Source: Ignavibacteria bacterium (lineage in GTDB: Bacteria > Bacteroidota > Ignavibacteria > Tepidaquicellales > Tepidaquicellaceae). From it: 64,000 bases of DNA. The stretch covers positions 62,001-126,000 of the forward strand of contig JADJTX010000008.1 in NCBI GenBank assembly GCA_016710985.1, read 5' to 3'. Below the pieces are notes generated by a model. That model saw only the letters and a list, made by a program, of their open reading frames with translations, was not told the DNA's origin and did not search any database. This document shows positions 29,304-38,889 of this stretch, one piece after another (the first letter of the stretch is position 1; every line of letters begins with the position of its first letter). The translations under genes were made by a program, and so were the position numbers.

Positions 29304-29355
29304 TATAGGAGGTACATAGAAACCTAGGAGTTATAATTTTGCCGTCCCCGCTGAG

Positions 29356-29450
29356 TCTGAACTCGAATTAAGCGAATTAAAGAATTAACGAATTAAATTA
29401 TTGAAATCAAATTCTGTAAATTCGATAAATTCAAAGAATTCGGGTTCAGA
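29356..29450. repeat. 95-bp inverted-repeat element, copy 2
   Basis: The second copy of the element at 29,021, in the same orientation, 240 bp away. It is again flanked by short GCTGAG-TCTGA and CAGGTTTTT sequences. It lies about 150 bp before the tex start. Confidence 0.85.
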
Positions 29451-29600
29451 CAGGTTTTTCCCGCTCTGCTTTTTTTTTGCCGACAGTCACTTAACACTAC
29501 ATTTAAAATTTTATCCTTTATAATTTAACTTACAAATTCTATTGTTGCATTCTCACAGATCAGAAATTGAAATACTGATTTAAATAATTTTAAAAAACAG

Positions 29601-31735
29601 ATGTCCGAAACATTAATAGCGCAGATAAGCAAATCGCTTTCCATAAACAATAAACAGGTTCAAGCTACAGTAGAATTACTTGAAGAAGGCGCAACCATTC
29701 CTTTCATATCAAGATACAGGAAAGAAGTAACATGCAGTCTTGATGAAATGCAGGTTGCGGATATTCAGTCTGAACTGAAAAGACTCAATGAACTCATACG
29801 TCGTCGGGAGTATATATTGAAAAGCATTTCTGATCAGGATAAGCTTACTGACGAACTAGCGGCAAAGATAAATAACTGCTGGGAGCTGAATACGCTCGAA
29901 GATCTTTATCTTCCGTTTAAACCAAAAAGAAAGACACGCGCTACAGCTGCACGTGACAAAGGTCTTGAACCACTGGCGGTTCTTATTATGGCTCAGGAGA
30001 ATATTAATGTGAATGAAGCTGCGCTGAAATTTCTCAATGAGGAAGTTACAAGCGCTGAAGATGCAATTGCCGGAGCAAGGGATATAATTGCTGAGTGGAT
30101 CAGTGAGGATACTTCGGCAAGAAATTCATTAAGAGAATTATTCGCGCAGTCCGCTGTATTGAGCTCAAAAGTTGTTGCAAAGAAAAAGGAAGAAGGTCAG
30201 AAGTATCTTGACTACTTTGAATATTCGGAAGAGCTTAAAAATGTCCGGGACACAGACTTCTTGCAATACTGCGTGCTGAACAGGAGGGTATCCTGCGTGT
30301 TTCAATATCAGTCGATGACGATCTCGCTGTAAAGATCCTTGAGAAGATATTTATTAAAAATAAAAATATTACTGAGACAACAGAGCAGGTCTCTCTTGCT
30401 GTTTCAGATTCCTATAAGAGACTGCTTTCACCTTCGATTGAAACTGAATTCTTTAACAGTTCAAAAGATAAAGCGGATAAAGAAGCCATTCTGGTATTTT
30501 CAGAAAATCTCAGACAACTGTTACTTGCATCACCTTTAGGTCAGGAAGTTACAATGGCAATAGACCCGGGTTTCAGAACAGGCTGCAAGGTAGTTTGCCT
30601 CGATGAACAAGGAAGCCTGCTTAACAATGTTACAATTTATCCTCACGAACCTCAGAATCAAATTAAAGAATCATCTGAAATTATTAGTAAACTCATTAAA
30701 CAGTATAAGATCAAAGCGATCGCAATAGGCAATGGAACTGCAGGAAGGGAAACCGAAACATTCATAAAGACATTACTGGATAAGAAGTCCGGTATTGAAG
30801 TTTATATGGTAAATGAATCCGGAGCTTCTATCTATTCAGCATCTGAAGTTGCAAGAGAGGAATTTCCTGACCTTGATCTTACCGTCCGCGGAGCGATATC
30901 AATCGGCAGACGTCTCATGGACCCGCTTGCTGAACTTGTCAAGATCGATGCAAAGTCAATAGGAGTAGGACAGTATCAGCACGATGTTGATCAGGAGCTT
31001 TTAAGGGAAAGTCTTGATCAGGTTGTAAGCTTTGCAGTTAACAATGTCGGAGTCAATCTGAATACTTCAAGCAGACATTTGCTCCGGTATGTTTCCGGAA
31101 TAGGACCGAAGATCGCAACTGCAATTACAAAGTACCGTCAGGACAACGGACCGTTTAAATCAAGAAAAGAGCTCATGAAAGTAACCGGTCTGGGAAACAA
31201 AGTGTTTGAACAGGCTGCGGGATTTCTTAGAATACCGGGAGCAAAGAATCCACTTGATAACAGCGCAGTTCATCCTGAGAGTTATCCGATCGTTGACAAA
31301 ATGGCAAAGGATCTGTCAAAGCCGGTAAAGGAGCTCATTGACTCAGATGAAGTCCGTAAACAGATTGACATAAAGAAATATGTAAATGCCAAAGTCGGTC
31401 TTCCGACACTTGAGGACATACTGAATGAACTTAACAAGCCCGGTCTTGATCCGAGAGGAAAGGCTGAAGCGTTTTCATTTGCAGATAACATTAAAGACAT
31501 TACAGACCTGAAAGTGGAGATGCGCTTGCCGGGTATTATTACAAACATTACCAAGTTCGGAGCATTTGTAAACATCGGCACAAAGGAAAACGGCCTGCTG
31601 CATATATCACAGATCACAAATAAATTCATCAAAGACCCCGCCGAAGTTTTGAAATTAGATCAGAAGGTAATGGTTAGAATTACAGGCATTGATATAGAGA
31701 GAAAGAGAATTCAGCTGTCGATGAAAGAGGGTTAG
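29601..31735 (+). CDS. tex: Tex family RNA-binding protein, one frameshift
   Basis: About 711 residues after repair, the usual length of Tex, a conserved nucleic-acid-binding protein linked to transcription and RNA turnover. The order fits: helical N-terminus (ISRYRKEVTCSLDEMQVADI), RNase H-like YqgF domain starting AIDPGFRTGCKVVCLD, helix-hairpin-helix region (RYVSGIGPKIATAITKYR) and a C-terminal S1 domain (GIITNITKFGAFVNIGTKEN). The first frame ends early after ELKNV. Adding one C at 30,245 restores PGHRLLAILRAEQEGILR, the conserved Tex stretch, in the frame of the rest, so the three apparent fragments are one gene. No operon partners. The start is the ATG giving MSETLIAQISKSL. Confidence 0.95.
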
Positions 31736-31737
31736 TT

Positions 31738-31903
31738 CTGGTATTGAGTATTGGGTATTGAGTATTGGGTATTGAGTTTTGAGTATTGTGTTTTGAGTAT
31801 TGAGTTTTGAGTATTGTGTATTGAGTATTGAGTTTTGAGTATTGTGTATTGAAATAACTCTAACTATATACTCAATACTCAATACCCAATACAATACCCA
31901 ATA
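31738..31903. repeat. TATTGAG-type tandem and inverted repeat
   Basis: Roughly twelve copies of TATTGAGTATTGGG-like units run from the tex stop, and their complements (ACTCAATACCCAATAC) occupy the right 45 bp, giving a potential large hairpin between convergent genes. A related ACTCAATAATACTC stretch lies at about 58,748-58,795. Confidence 0.8.
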
Positions 31904-31904
31904 C

Positions 31905-32246
31905 CTACTTCTCCGTCCAGAATTTTATCAAAAAAAATATTCCTGTCAGGGCAATGGCAATATGAGTAAATGCAATTGCTTTCGGAAATTTCTTTCCCTG
32001 AATACTCATTACAAACATTCCGCCGCCGAAGAAAAATGCCAGCACAAAAAGGAGGATGCTGATGTAAGGTGTATCCCCTGTAAGAAATGAAGTGTATATG
32101 ATAAGGAATGAAATTCCCAGTAAACCTAATACTCCGTGTATTACTCCAATCACAGTTTTGTGTGGTTTATTAGTGAGGAATTTTGTCAGAAGATAAACAC
32201 CTATTGATGCTACGACAAAGTAAAGTATAATAATGAATATCAGCAC
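31905..32246 (-). CDS. Small integral membrane protein
   Basis: A 113-residue protein with four hydrophobic segments (about residues 2-22, 33-52, 60-82 and 91-109) and short charged loops such as TNKPHKT and QGKKFPKA. It has a histidine in the second helix (VIGVIHGVLGLLG) and one in the fourth (FTHIAIALTG). This pattern is seen in many small Bacteroidota membrane proteins, but I recognise no named family. It is transcribed alone, convergent with tex. Confidence 0.65.
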   Translation of the reverse strand: MLIFIIILYFVVASIGVYLLTKFLTNKPHKTVIGVIHGVLGLLGISFLIIYTSFLTGDTPYISILLFVLAFFFGGGMFVMSIQGKKFPKAIAFTHIAIALTGIFFLIKFWTEK

Positions 32247-32336
32247 GAATAATTTTTTATCAAATTAATTAATTAATATTAATAAAAGTATTAATTAATA
32301 AAACTTTATTTGAGATTAAATAGCTATCAAATTTTT

Positions 32337-32402
32337 CAACACAGAGACACAGAGACACAGAGAAGTTACTATTAATCATTTTCTCTCCTCTGTGCCTGTG
32401 GT
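32337..32402. repeat. CACAGAGACACAGAG inverted repeat (family C, short copy)
   Basis: AACACAGAGACACAGAGACA on the left faces TCTCTCCTCTGTGCCTGTGG on the right. It is a short member of the family described at 56.4 kb. Confidence 0.7.
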
Positions 32403-32404
32403 AA

Positions 32405-32445
32405 ATAAAAAATCCTCCCGATACATGTCTAAAATACCGGGAGGG
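32405..32445 (-). terminator. Terminator of the Ycf48-like gene
   Basis: The stem CCTCCCG / CGGGAGG lies about 25 bp after the minus-strand stop codon, followed on that strand by a T-rich run (ATTTTTTATT). Confidence 0.8.
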
Positions 32446-32469
32446 TAATTGATATGAAAACCGAAATTT

Positions 32470-34608
32470 TTATTTTACCAGAGTCATTTTTCTGACTTCA
32501 GTATAGTCTCCTACTTCGAGCTTATAAAAATAAATCCCGCTTGTTAATTTACTGCCGTCAAAATCCGTCTCATAATTTCCAACGTTAAGATTTTCATTCA
32601 GCAGCAAAGCTACAGACCGGCCGAGTATGTCATGCACTGTCAATTTCACAAGACCCGACTCTTTAATATTGAATCTGATTTTTGTTGTCGGGTTAAACGG
32701 GTTTGGATAATTCTGACTGAGTGAATGTTTTTCCGGAGTTAAAAGATTGGAATAATTAATTCCAACCACATTACCTGCCGTCGTTGTTCTGATCACTGTA
32801 GCCGTATCCCCGACAAGATACCACGTGTTAGCGGTCGGCATTGCAACTCCGGTCAGATCATTATTAGTGATACTTGCCTGCTGTGTCCATGCCGCACCGG
32901 AATTGGTTGATAAAAATATTGTTCCGGAATTGCCCGATATTACTCCTGATGTATTTAAAAAATTAATCGAATTTAAGTCAGTTGTAACACCTGTTGTTAT
33001 TGTAGTCCAGGTTGAACCGGCATTAGTTGTTCTTAACAAAATACCGCTGTTCCCGACAATAAATCCGTTATTTGCATTAACAAATTTCACATCTTTCAGA
33101 TTAGAAGTTGTACCGGAAGTCAGATCAACCCAGTCGTCGCCTCCGTTTATAGTCTTGATCACAGTTCCAGCATCTCCGACCGCAATAGCGATCTGATCCG
33201 TGATCATATCAATATCTCTCAGCGCCTGAGCGGTCCCGCTGGTTCTTACGAGCCAGTTTGTGCCGCCGTTCGTAGTCCGCAGTACGCTTCCCGTGCTTCC
33301 GACCGTGATACCTACAGAAGCATCTATAAATGAAACTCCGTAATAATGATTTGTACCGATGGTCTGGCTTGTCCAGGTGGATCCGCCATTACTTGATATA
33401 CCAATTTTGCCGCTTTGGCCGACTGCACATCCTCTCGATCCGTTTATTGTCACAGCATTAACGGTACTGACTCCTTCATAAGTCCAGTTATATCCTGAAT
33501 TGGTTGTTGAATACAAATTAGCATCAGCTATTATAAACCCGCTGTTATCTGATGTAAATATTGTAGAAGAAAAATGGCTTGATGGCAGATTTTGTCTTGT
33601 CAGTTCTTTCCAGGTGGTTCCCCCATTTGTAGAAGCAGAAAATCCTCTGTTGAAATAATTACCGACGGCATAATAATTATTCCCCGATTCAGGGAATATA
33701 ATTTCATACGTATAAATAAACATATTCACAGCAGTCCATGTAGCGCCTCCGTTGATTGTACGGTACTGACTTGAATTACCGCCGCAATATCCTTCTGTAG
33801 GATTTTTAAATTTAACTGACTTTAAATTTCCGCTGACACCGGCTACAATTCCCCAGTTTAATCCTCCATCTGTCGAGTATAGCATTGTGCTGGTTTCGCC
33901 GACTGCGAATGCATTAGCATTATCACTGAATGCAACGCTGTTCAGAATTACACTTGTACCTGATGCTCTTAAGGTCCAGTTTGTTCCCCCGTTAGTTGTT
34001 CTCACTATGGTTCCGTTATTTCCCACAGCGACTCCGGTATTTGCATCTATGAAGTGAACTGAATTTAAACTCTGGGCGACAGGAGCTGTTTGAGTAACCC
34101 ACGATGTTCCTTCGTTAGTTGATTTCAAGATTAAGCTGTTGGACGAGGCAGTTCCTCCTACAGCATAAATAGTACTTGCTCCGACACGGAAAGCTCCTCT
34201 GATTGGCTGAGTTGTACCGCTTGTCTGCGCTGTCCAGTTAAATCCGCCGTTTGTAGATTTCAGAATTGTTCCGTTAGCACCGAATACAAAACCGGTAGTA
34301 CTGTTTGAGAAAAGAATTTTATAAAGAGTTGCTGTTACAGAACTCGGTATGTTGTTCCAGATCTGTCCGCCGTCTGTAGTTCTGTAAATAAAACCTCTCT
34401 GACCAACAACAAAGCCTTTATCATCATTAAAAAAATGTCCGCTGTACAGGAAATCATAATTAGTATACGGTGCAGGTGACGGGTTGACAAAATGCCAACC
34501 GGGAGTCGTAGTCTGAGAAAATACCTTGCTGATGAAAAACGAGAAAAAGATCATTATCAGAAAAAATGATTTTATCCCATTGTAAGATTTTGTTCTTTTT
34601 GTTTTCAT
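32470..34608 (-). CDS. Secreted Ycf48/BNR-repeat protein with type IX-style sorting tail
   Basis: A 712-residue exported protein. A hydrophobic signal segment (FFLIMIFFSFFISKVFSQ) precedes about a dozen repeats of the form LYSTDGGLNWG... / FVNANNGFIVGNSGILLRTT (roughly 45-610), typical of Ycf48-like seven-bladed propellers. The C-terminal ~85 residues are a sorting tail, with SLSQNYPNPFNPTTKIRFN, SGIYFYKLEVG and the ending RKMTLVK. The tail predicts export by the type IX route with attachment or release at the cell surface; this is family knowledge. The substrate or partner of the propeller is unknown. Transcribed alone, with its own terminator. Confidence 0.92.
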   Translation of the reverse strand: MKTKRTKSYNGIKSFFLIMIFFSFFISKVFSQTTTPGWHFVNPSPAPYTNYDFLYSGHFFNDDKGFVVGQRGFIYRTTDGGQIWNNIPSSVTATLYKILFSNSTTGFVFGANGTILKSTNGGFNWTAQTSGTTQPIRGAFRVGASTIYAVGGTASSNSLILKSTNEGTSWVTQTAPVAQSLNSVHFIDANTGVAVGNNGTIVRTTNGGTNWTLRASGTSVILNSVAFSDNANAFAVGETSTMLYSTDGGLNWGIVAGVSGNLKSVKFKNPTEGYCGGNSSQYRTINGGATWTAVNMFIYTYEIIFPESGNNYYAVGNYFNRGFSASTNGGTTWKELTRQNLPSSHFSSTIFTSDNSGFIIADANLYSTTNSGYNWTYEGVSTVNAVTINGSRGCAVGQSGKIGISSNGGSTWTSQTIGTNHYYGVSFIDASVGITVGSTGSVLRTTNGGTNWLVRTSGTAQALRDIDMITDQIAIAVGDAGTVIKTINGGDDWVDLTSGTTSNLKDVKFVNANNGFIVGNSGILLRTTNAGSTWTTITTGVTTDLNSINFLNTSGVISGNSGTIFLSTNSGAAWTQQASITNNDLTGVAMPTANTWYLVGDTATVIRTTTAGNVVGINYSNLLTPEKHSLSQNYPNPFNPTTKIRFNIKESGLVKLTVHDILGRSVALLLNENLNVGNYETDFDGSKLTSGIYFYKLEVGDYTEVRKMTLVK

Positions 34609-34797
34609 AATTTAATTTATTTTATTTGTTAGTTTTTTGGGTAATGATTTTAATTATTTGATTGCAACTGTTATGTTTGTTCTTAGAATTTTATTGACTA
34701 TACAAAATTATGAAGATTATCCGGAAGTTAGAATAAGTACAAACACTTAGTAAACACGTTAAAAACGCACAGAGAACACTTATGAATCTTATGCAAA

Positions 34798-34907
34798 TCC
34801 GTCCAAAATAAAGAAAAAGCTTGCCACGAATTTCACGAATGATCACGAATCAAAATATTTTCACTAATTTATAAATTGAATTAACATAAAAATAATTTGG
34901 ACAGGAG
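34798..34907. repeat. GCCACGAATT-family element (copy 4) with terminal inverted repeats
   Basis: This is the cleanest copy: the ends TCCGTCCAAAAT and ATTTGGACAGGA are inverted repeats, and inside them lie GCCACGAATTTCACGAATGA and GATCACGAATC. About 110 bp, non-coding, in the 500-bp gap between the Ycf48-like gene and hisS. The structure resembles a miniature non-autonomous transposable element. Confidence 0.7.
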
Positions 34908-35119
34908 AGATATAACATTAAGATGTATTAGAGGTTGATTTAAAATGAACCCTGTATTACTCCAAAAAGGTTATCAAAAAAGATTGGTTTATAATGTTAT
35001 TTAATTTTATAAAAACATTTTTTGGAAAAGCAATAAATCTTAAGAATCTTATAAATCTTATGAATCTAACCAATCTTAATTAACTTTCACATTTAACATT
35101 AAAAATTTATTTTGTGCAA

Positions 35120-36367
35120 ATGTTAATACAAAAGCCAAAAGGTACATACGACTTACTTCCTGAGAAAGCATTTCAAAGAACCTTTATAGAAAATAAACTT
35201 CGTGATATTTTTTCAAAATATAATTACAGCGAAATACGAACGCCTACATTTGAAAAAACCGCTTTGTTTAAAAGAGGTATTGGAGAAGAGACTGATATAG
35301 TTTCTAAAGAAATGTACACATTTAATGAAGACGAGTTTACGCTTAAACCTGAAATGACAGCTTCAGTCGTCCGTTCCTATCTGGAAAACAGTTTGTATAA
35401 CGAGTCCCCTGTTCAGAAATTATTTTACATTTCTAACATGTTCAGGCGCGAACGTCCGCAGGCAGGAAGATTCAGGGAGTTCTCACAATTCGGGGCTGAG
35501 GTCATTGGAAGCTCTGATTATCTGATCGACGTTGAAATGATAATGCTCGGTGATCATATTTTAAAAGCATTTGGAATTAACAACTCAGTTGTAAAGATCA
35601 ACACCATCGGAACTTTGGATGAAAGACAGGCTTATCTTATTGAATTTAAAAATTATCTGTCAAAATATTTAAATGATCTTTCAAAGGACAGCCGGATAAG
35701 ATTTGATAAAAATCCTCTTAGAATTCTTGATACAAAGGATAAAGGTGACATTGAAATATTAAGAGACGCACCGGTACTTTACAGTTATCTTAGAGACGAA
35801 ACTAAAATATTATTCGAAAACGTATTAACTTCTTTGAAGTCTTTAAACATTAATTATGAAGTTGATTACAAATTAGTGCGGGGACTGGATTATTACACTC
35901 ATACTACATTTGAATTCATTGCTGAAGGACTGGGATCGCAAAACACTGTTATTGGCGGCGGAAGATATGATGTGCTTGTAGAGCAGCTCGGAGGGAAACC
36001 CGCTCCGGCAATTGGCTTTGCAGCCGGGACTGAAAGACTGATGATGGTACTCGAAGCAAACAAATATGAATATCCTGAGGAAGAAGGAATAAAATTATAC
36101 ATAGCAACCATTGGTGAGGATTCAAAATTTTATGCCATAAAACTTTTAAATAAATTAAGAGCATCAGGTATCAAAAGTGAAACTGATTTTTTGAACCGGA
36201 GCATTAAGTCACAGATGAGGGAAGCAAATAAACTAAATGCTGAATATGTAATTGTTATTGGCGAAGAAGAGATGAAGAACAAATCAGGGAAATTGAAAAG
36301 AATGGCTGATGGTAATGAGATTGAAATTGCTGATATTGAAAGTCTATCGGTACATTTGTTAATTTGA
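35120..36367 (+). CDS. hisS: Histidyl-tRNA synthetase
   Basis: A class II synthetase of about 415 residues that charges tRNA-His. The N-terminal IQKPKGTYDLLPEKA, motif 1 region (RTPTFEKTALFKRGIGEETDIV), motif 2 (MFRRERPQAGRFREFSQFGAE, in two parts) and the histidine motifs LVRGLDYYTHTTFEF and GGGRYDVL are all present, as is motif 3 (PAIGFAAGTERL), followed by an anticodon-binding domain ending in IADIESLSVHLL. The gene is intact. I chose the ATG at 35,120; a GTG two codons earlier is also in frame. It stands alone, downstream of a repeat-rich gap. Confidence 0.96.
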   Translation: MLIQKPKGTYDLLPEKAFQRTFIENKLRDIFSKYNYSEIRTPTFEKTALFKRGIGEETDIVSKEMYTFNEDEFTLKPEMTASVVRSYLENSLYNESPVQKLFYISNMFRRERPQAGRFREFSQFGAEVIGSSDYLIDVEMIMLGDHILKAFGINNSVVKINTIGTLDERQAYLIEFKNYLSKYLNDLSKDSRIRFDKNPLRILDTKDKGDIEILRDAPVLYSYLRDETKILFENVLTSLKSLNINYEVDYKLVRGLDYYTHTTFEFIAEGLGSQNTVIGGGRYDVLVEQLGGKPAPAIGFAAGTERLMMVLEANKYEYPEEEGIKLYIATIGEDSKFYAIKLLNKLRASGIKSETDFLNRSIKSQMREANKLNAEYVIVIGEEEMKNKSGKLKRMADGNEIEIADIESLSVHLLI

Positions 36368-36379
36368 TAATGTAAGCGC

Positions 36380-36683
36380 TTAACCACAGAGGCACAGAGA
36401 CACAGAGCTTCACAGAGAAAATTTTAAGTGAATCTATATTTAATTCTTTTATCAACAAACAAATTATGAATATTGTAATAATACTTAATAAAACTTTGTA
36501 TAGAGAAATAATCTCTGTGCTCTATGTGGTAAATCTTATGTGAATTTATTTTTAATTTTTTATCCAAAAACAAATTATGAATATTGTAATAATACTTAAT
36601 AGAATTTCGTATAGGAAAATAATCTCTGTGTAACTCTGTGCTCTCTGTGCCTCTGTGGTAAAATGGTTTTGAGACATACCATG
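36380..36683. repeat. CACAGAG-family element (C), compound copy with a ~110-bp direct duplication
   Basis: TTAACCACAGAGGCACAGAG on the left faces CTCTGTGCCTCTGTGGTAAA at the right, and the right end continues GGTTTTGAGACATACC as in the 56.4-kb copy. The interior contains two direct copies of a stretch with ACAAATTATGAATATTGTAA and ATAATACTTAATA (from about 36,461 and 36,571), each ending in AATCTCTGTG, so part of the element has been duplicated. Confidence 0.8.
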
Positions 36684-36803
36684 CATGAGGGGATAACAGT
36701 AAGAAGTTTTCAGATTTAACTAATTAACTAATTAACTAATTAACCGATAATCAAAAATGCGAACCCGAGCTGTACGTCCGGAAAATTAGATGTTGAATAT
36801 GAG

Positions 36804-37169
36804 ATGAACATCTCAAAAGGACATGATGAGATATTAAAAAAGGATTTTATTTTATTTGAATTCAGGACAAAAAAAGTATTTGAGAACTATGCATACAGGA
36901 TAAACATAATTCCTAAGATTGATCTGGAGAAGAAAGAGATTCAGTTTAACATAGAAGGTTTATCAGCTCCTCTTCTTGATATCTCAAAGGAATCTCACGC
37001 GATCTTCGAGTATAGGCTTTTTGATTTTAAGAATACTGAATACAATTTAAAGCTAATGAAATATGCAAAAGGAAAGATATTGTTGAAATTTAAAGTTTCT
37101 GCTAAGGGCATAAAGCTGACATTAGATCCACAGAAAAAATTCATTAACGTATTTACGGAAGGAAATTAA
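36804..37169 (+). CDS. Hypothetical protein upstream of lgt, start uncertain
   Basis: A 121-residue protein rich in beta-strand-like alternation (INIIPKIDLEKKEIQFNIEG, KGIKLTLDPQKKFINVF). No family is recognised. Its stop overlaps the ATG of lgt (TAATG), so the two are translationally coupled. The open frame extends upstream of the first ATG through CTSGKLDVEYE without a usable start. One extra G near 36,780 would connect it to an ATG at about 36,757 (MRTRAVRPGKLDVEYE), so the true protein is probably some 16 residues longer. It is cytoplasmic. Confidence 0.6.
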   Translation: MNISKGHDEILKKDFILFEFRTKKVFENYAYRINIIPKIDLEKKEIQFNIEGLSAPLLDISKESHAIFEYRLFDFKNTEYNLKLMKYAKGKILLKFKVSAKGIKLTLDPQKKFINVFTEGN

Positions 37170-37742
37170 TGTACCCCAAATTATTTGAGATAGGTCCTGT
37201 GCCTGTGTATAGCTACGGTTTAATGCTCGGCATTACTTTTCTGGTAGCCAGTGCGCTCTTTACCCGCGAACTCAGGCGAAACGGCATGGATGAAAACATA
37301 GGAGTCACGGTAACCTTTTTATGTCTTATCGGCGGCATAGTCGGAGCAAAACTTTTTTACATAATTGAAGAATGGAATTTTGGAAGCGGAATGCCATTGT
37401 CATCATTTTTTACAAAAGATATTATTTTCTCGCCTTCAGGACTTACTTTTTACGGAGGATTAATTCTCGCTGTGATCCTGATGTTAATATACTGCAGGGT
37501 AAAGGGGTTATCTGTTTTGAAAATGTTTGACTTAATGTGTCCGGGAGCTGCACTTGGATACGGACTTCCTGATACTCTCAGGGATTGAAAGATTCTTAAT
37601 AGAACTGATAAGAATAAATCCCAGAATTGCATTTGGTCTCAGCCAGGCGCAGGCTATATCTATCATTATGATAATAGCCGGAGCAATAATTTTGTATTCG
37701 AGATTAAACATAGAAAAGAAAACTTTACCTCAGTCTGCCTGA
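37169..37742 (+). CDS. lgt: Prolipoprotein diacylglyceryl transferase with a large internal deletion
   Basis: Lgt attaches diacylglycerol to the cysteine of prolipoproteins in the inner membrane. The N-terminal part is typical (MYPKLFEIGPVPVYSYGLML, LIGGIVGAKLFYIIE, PSGLTFYGGLILA), and so is the C-terminal part (LSGIERFLIELIRINPRIAF). The join at about 37,560 changes frame and leaps from PGAALGYG to the last helices. The segment that normally lies between, with the signature GRIGxxxxGxxYG and the arginine/glutamate residues needed for catalysis, is absent: 191 codons remain versus about 270-300. As it stands the enzyme would be inactive. Because lipoproteins abound in this genome, an assembly deletion or another lgt copy is likely. 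The next gene follows 4 bp later. Confidence 0.88.
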
Positions 37743-37746
37743 CGAT

Positions 37747-37995
37747 TTGACCGAACTCATATTATATACAAAATCCGGATGTCATCTTTGTGATGTAATG
37801 GAAGAGACTGTTCTTAAATTTAAAAATGAGTTTGATTTTGATTTCAGAATCACAGACATTGAAAGAGATGATGAGCTAAATAAGATGTACAAGGAAAAAA
37901 TTCCTGTTCTGCTTGTAAACGGTAAGATGTTTTCTAAATACGCTGTAGATGAAAGTAAGCTTAGAAAAAAACTTCAGGCATGTAAGTTAGTTTAA
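37747..37995 (+). CDS. Glutaredoxin-like (DUF836/NrdH-type) protein
   Basis: An 82-residue thioredoxin-fold protein. The N-terminal strand ELILYTKSGCHLCDVMEE carries the CxxC redox pair (C12/C15), and a cis-proline loop follows (EKIPVLLVNGKMF), as in the DUF836 glutaredoxin-like family. The start is a TTG 4 bp after the lgt stop, giving MTELILYTK; no ATG is available in frame. It is probably co-transcribed with lgt. The role is likely a thiol-disulfide exchange of unknown partner. Confidence 0.85.
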   Translation: MTELILYTKSGCHLCDVMEETVLKFKNEFDFDFRITDIERDDELNKMYKEKIPVLLVNGKMFSKYAVDESKLRKKLQACKLV

Positions 37996-38094
37996 CTTTC
38001 TAACAATCAATGCAGCCAAAGAGATATTTATCTTTAAATAGATCAATATTAAACTTATTTTAAGAAAATTTTTTTTAACCAATCAATTTTAACT

Positions 38095-38682
38095 ATGAAA
38101 AAAATATTAGCATTAATTTATATTTTTATCGTAAGTATTACACTATCATTTGCTTCAGAAACAAATAATGATTTAAAATTATCCTTAAACGACAATTCAC
38201 CTGCAGCAAAAACTCCAATGAAAAGATTTTATGTAGGCGGAGATATCGGAGCAACTTTCGGAGACTATACACAGATAAGTTTATCGCCTTACATTGGTTA
38301 CAGGATATCAAATGAGGTTTCCACCGGACTGCAGTTTATTTACAATCATTCCTGGCAGTATACCAATAAAGACCAGGAGAATCAGACAACACTTCAGTCA
38401 AACACATACGGCGGAAATTATTTCTTGCAATACAATCCTGTGCCCAGTTTTTATCTCAAGGGAGAATTTGAATATGATACATATACAAACTATACTACAA
38501 CGCAGGGAACAAATATTACTCAAGGTGTCCCTTTCATATTTTTGGGAGCCGGATACAGTAAGGCAATTTCCCGCTCAGCTACCTTCAATGCAGGCATAAA
38601 AGTTGATGTACTCAATAATGTGAATTCTCCGTATGAAGATTTTACTCCTTTCTTATATGCCGGAGTGAATGTAGGGATATAA
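38095..38682 (+). CDS. Outer-membrane beta-barrel protein
   Basis: A 195-residue exported protein. The signal peptide MKKILALIYIFIVSITLSFA is followed by a short linker and then alternating amphipathic strands (RFYVGGDIGATFGDYTQISL, SPYIGYRISNEVSTGLQF, GGNYFLQYNPVPSFYLKGE) with aromatic girdles, ending in FLYAGVNVGI. This is the pattern of a small OmpW/OMP_b-brl-type barrel. It has its own A/T-rich leader and no operon partner. The ligand, if any, is unknown. Confidence 0.8.
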   Translation: MKKILALIYIFIVSITLSFASETNNDLKLSLNDNSPAAKTPMKRFYVGGDIGATFGDYTQISLSPYIGYRISNEVSTGLQFIYNHSWQYTNKDQENQTTLQSNTYGGNYFLQYNPVPSFYLKGEFEYDTYTNYTTTQGTNITQGVPFIFLGAGYSKAISRSATFNAGIKVDVLNNVNSPYEDFTPFLYAGVNVGI

Positions 38683-38716
38683 GGATTGTAAAGTTTAACA
38701 CTTATTTTTATTACTT

Positions 38717-38793
38717 ACCACTAAGACACGAAGACACAAAAGGACTTTTTTAAATGTAAACTTTGTGCCTTTGTGACTTAGTGACTTAGTGGT
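38717..38793. repeat. Inverted repeat ACCACTAAGACACGAAG...CTTAGTGGT
   Basis: The left arm ACCACTAAGACACGAAGACA faces CTTTGTGACTTAGTG...CTTAGTGGT. It is about 77 bp, between the barrel gene and the rpmH promoter. A separate dispersed-repeat family, with one copy in this window. Confidence 0.75.
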
Positions 38794-38889
38794 GGTAACT
38801 TTGGACTTATTTAATTGTAAAGATTAAATTTGTTCACCATATACTATATTTTCAATAATTTGAAGATTCAATTTGGTGAAATGAATTCC

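Noticed and set aside
31738..31903. Rho-independent terminator between tex and the convergent membrane protein gene
   Set aside because: The hairpin is made of long repetitive arms without a proper G/C-rich stem and T-run, so it is listed only as a repeat.
33592..33774. Open frame opposite the Ycf48-like gene
   Set aside because: Antisense shadow of a repetitive coding region.
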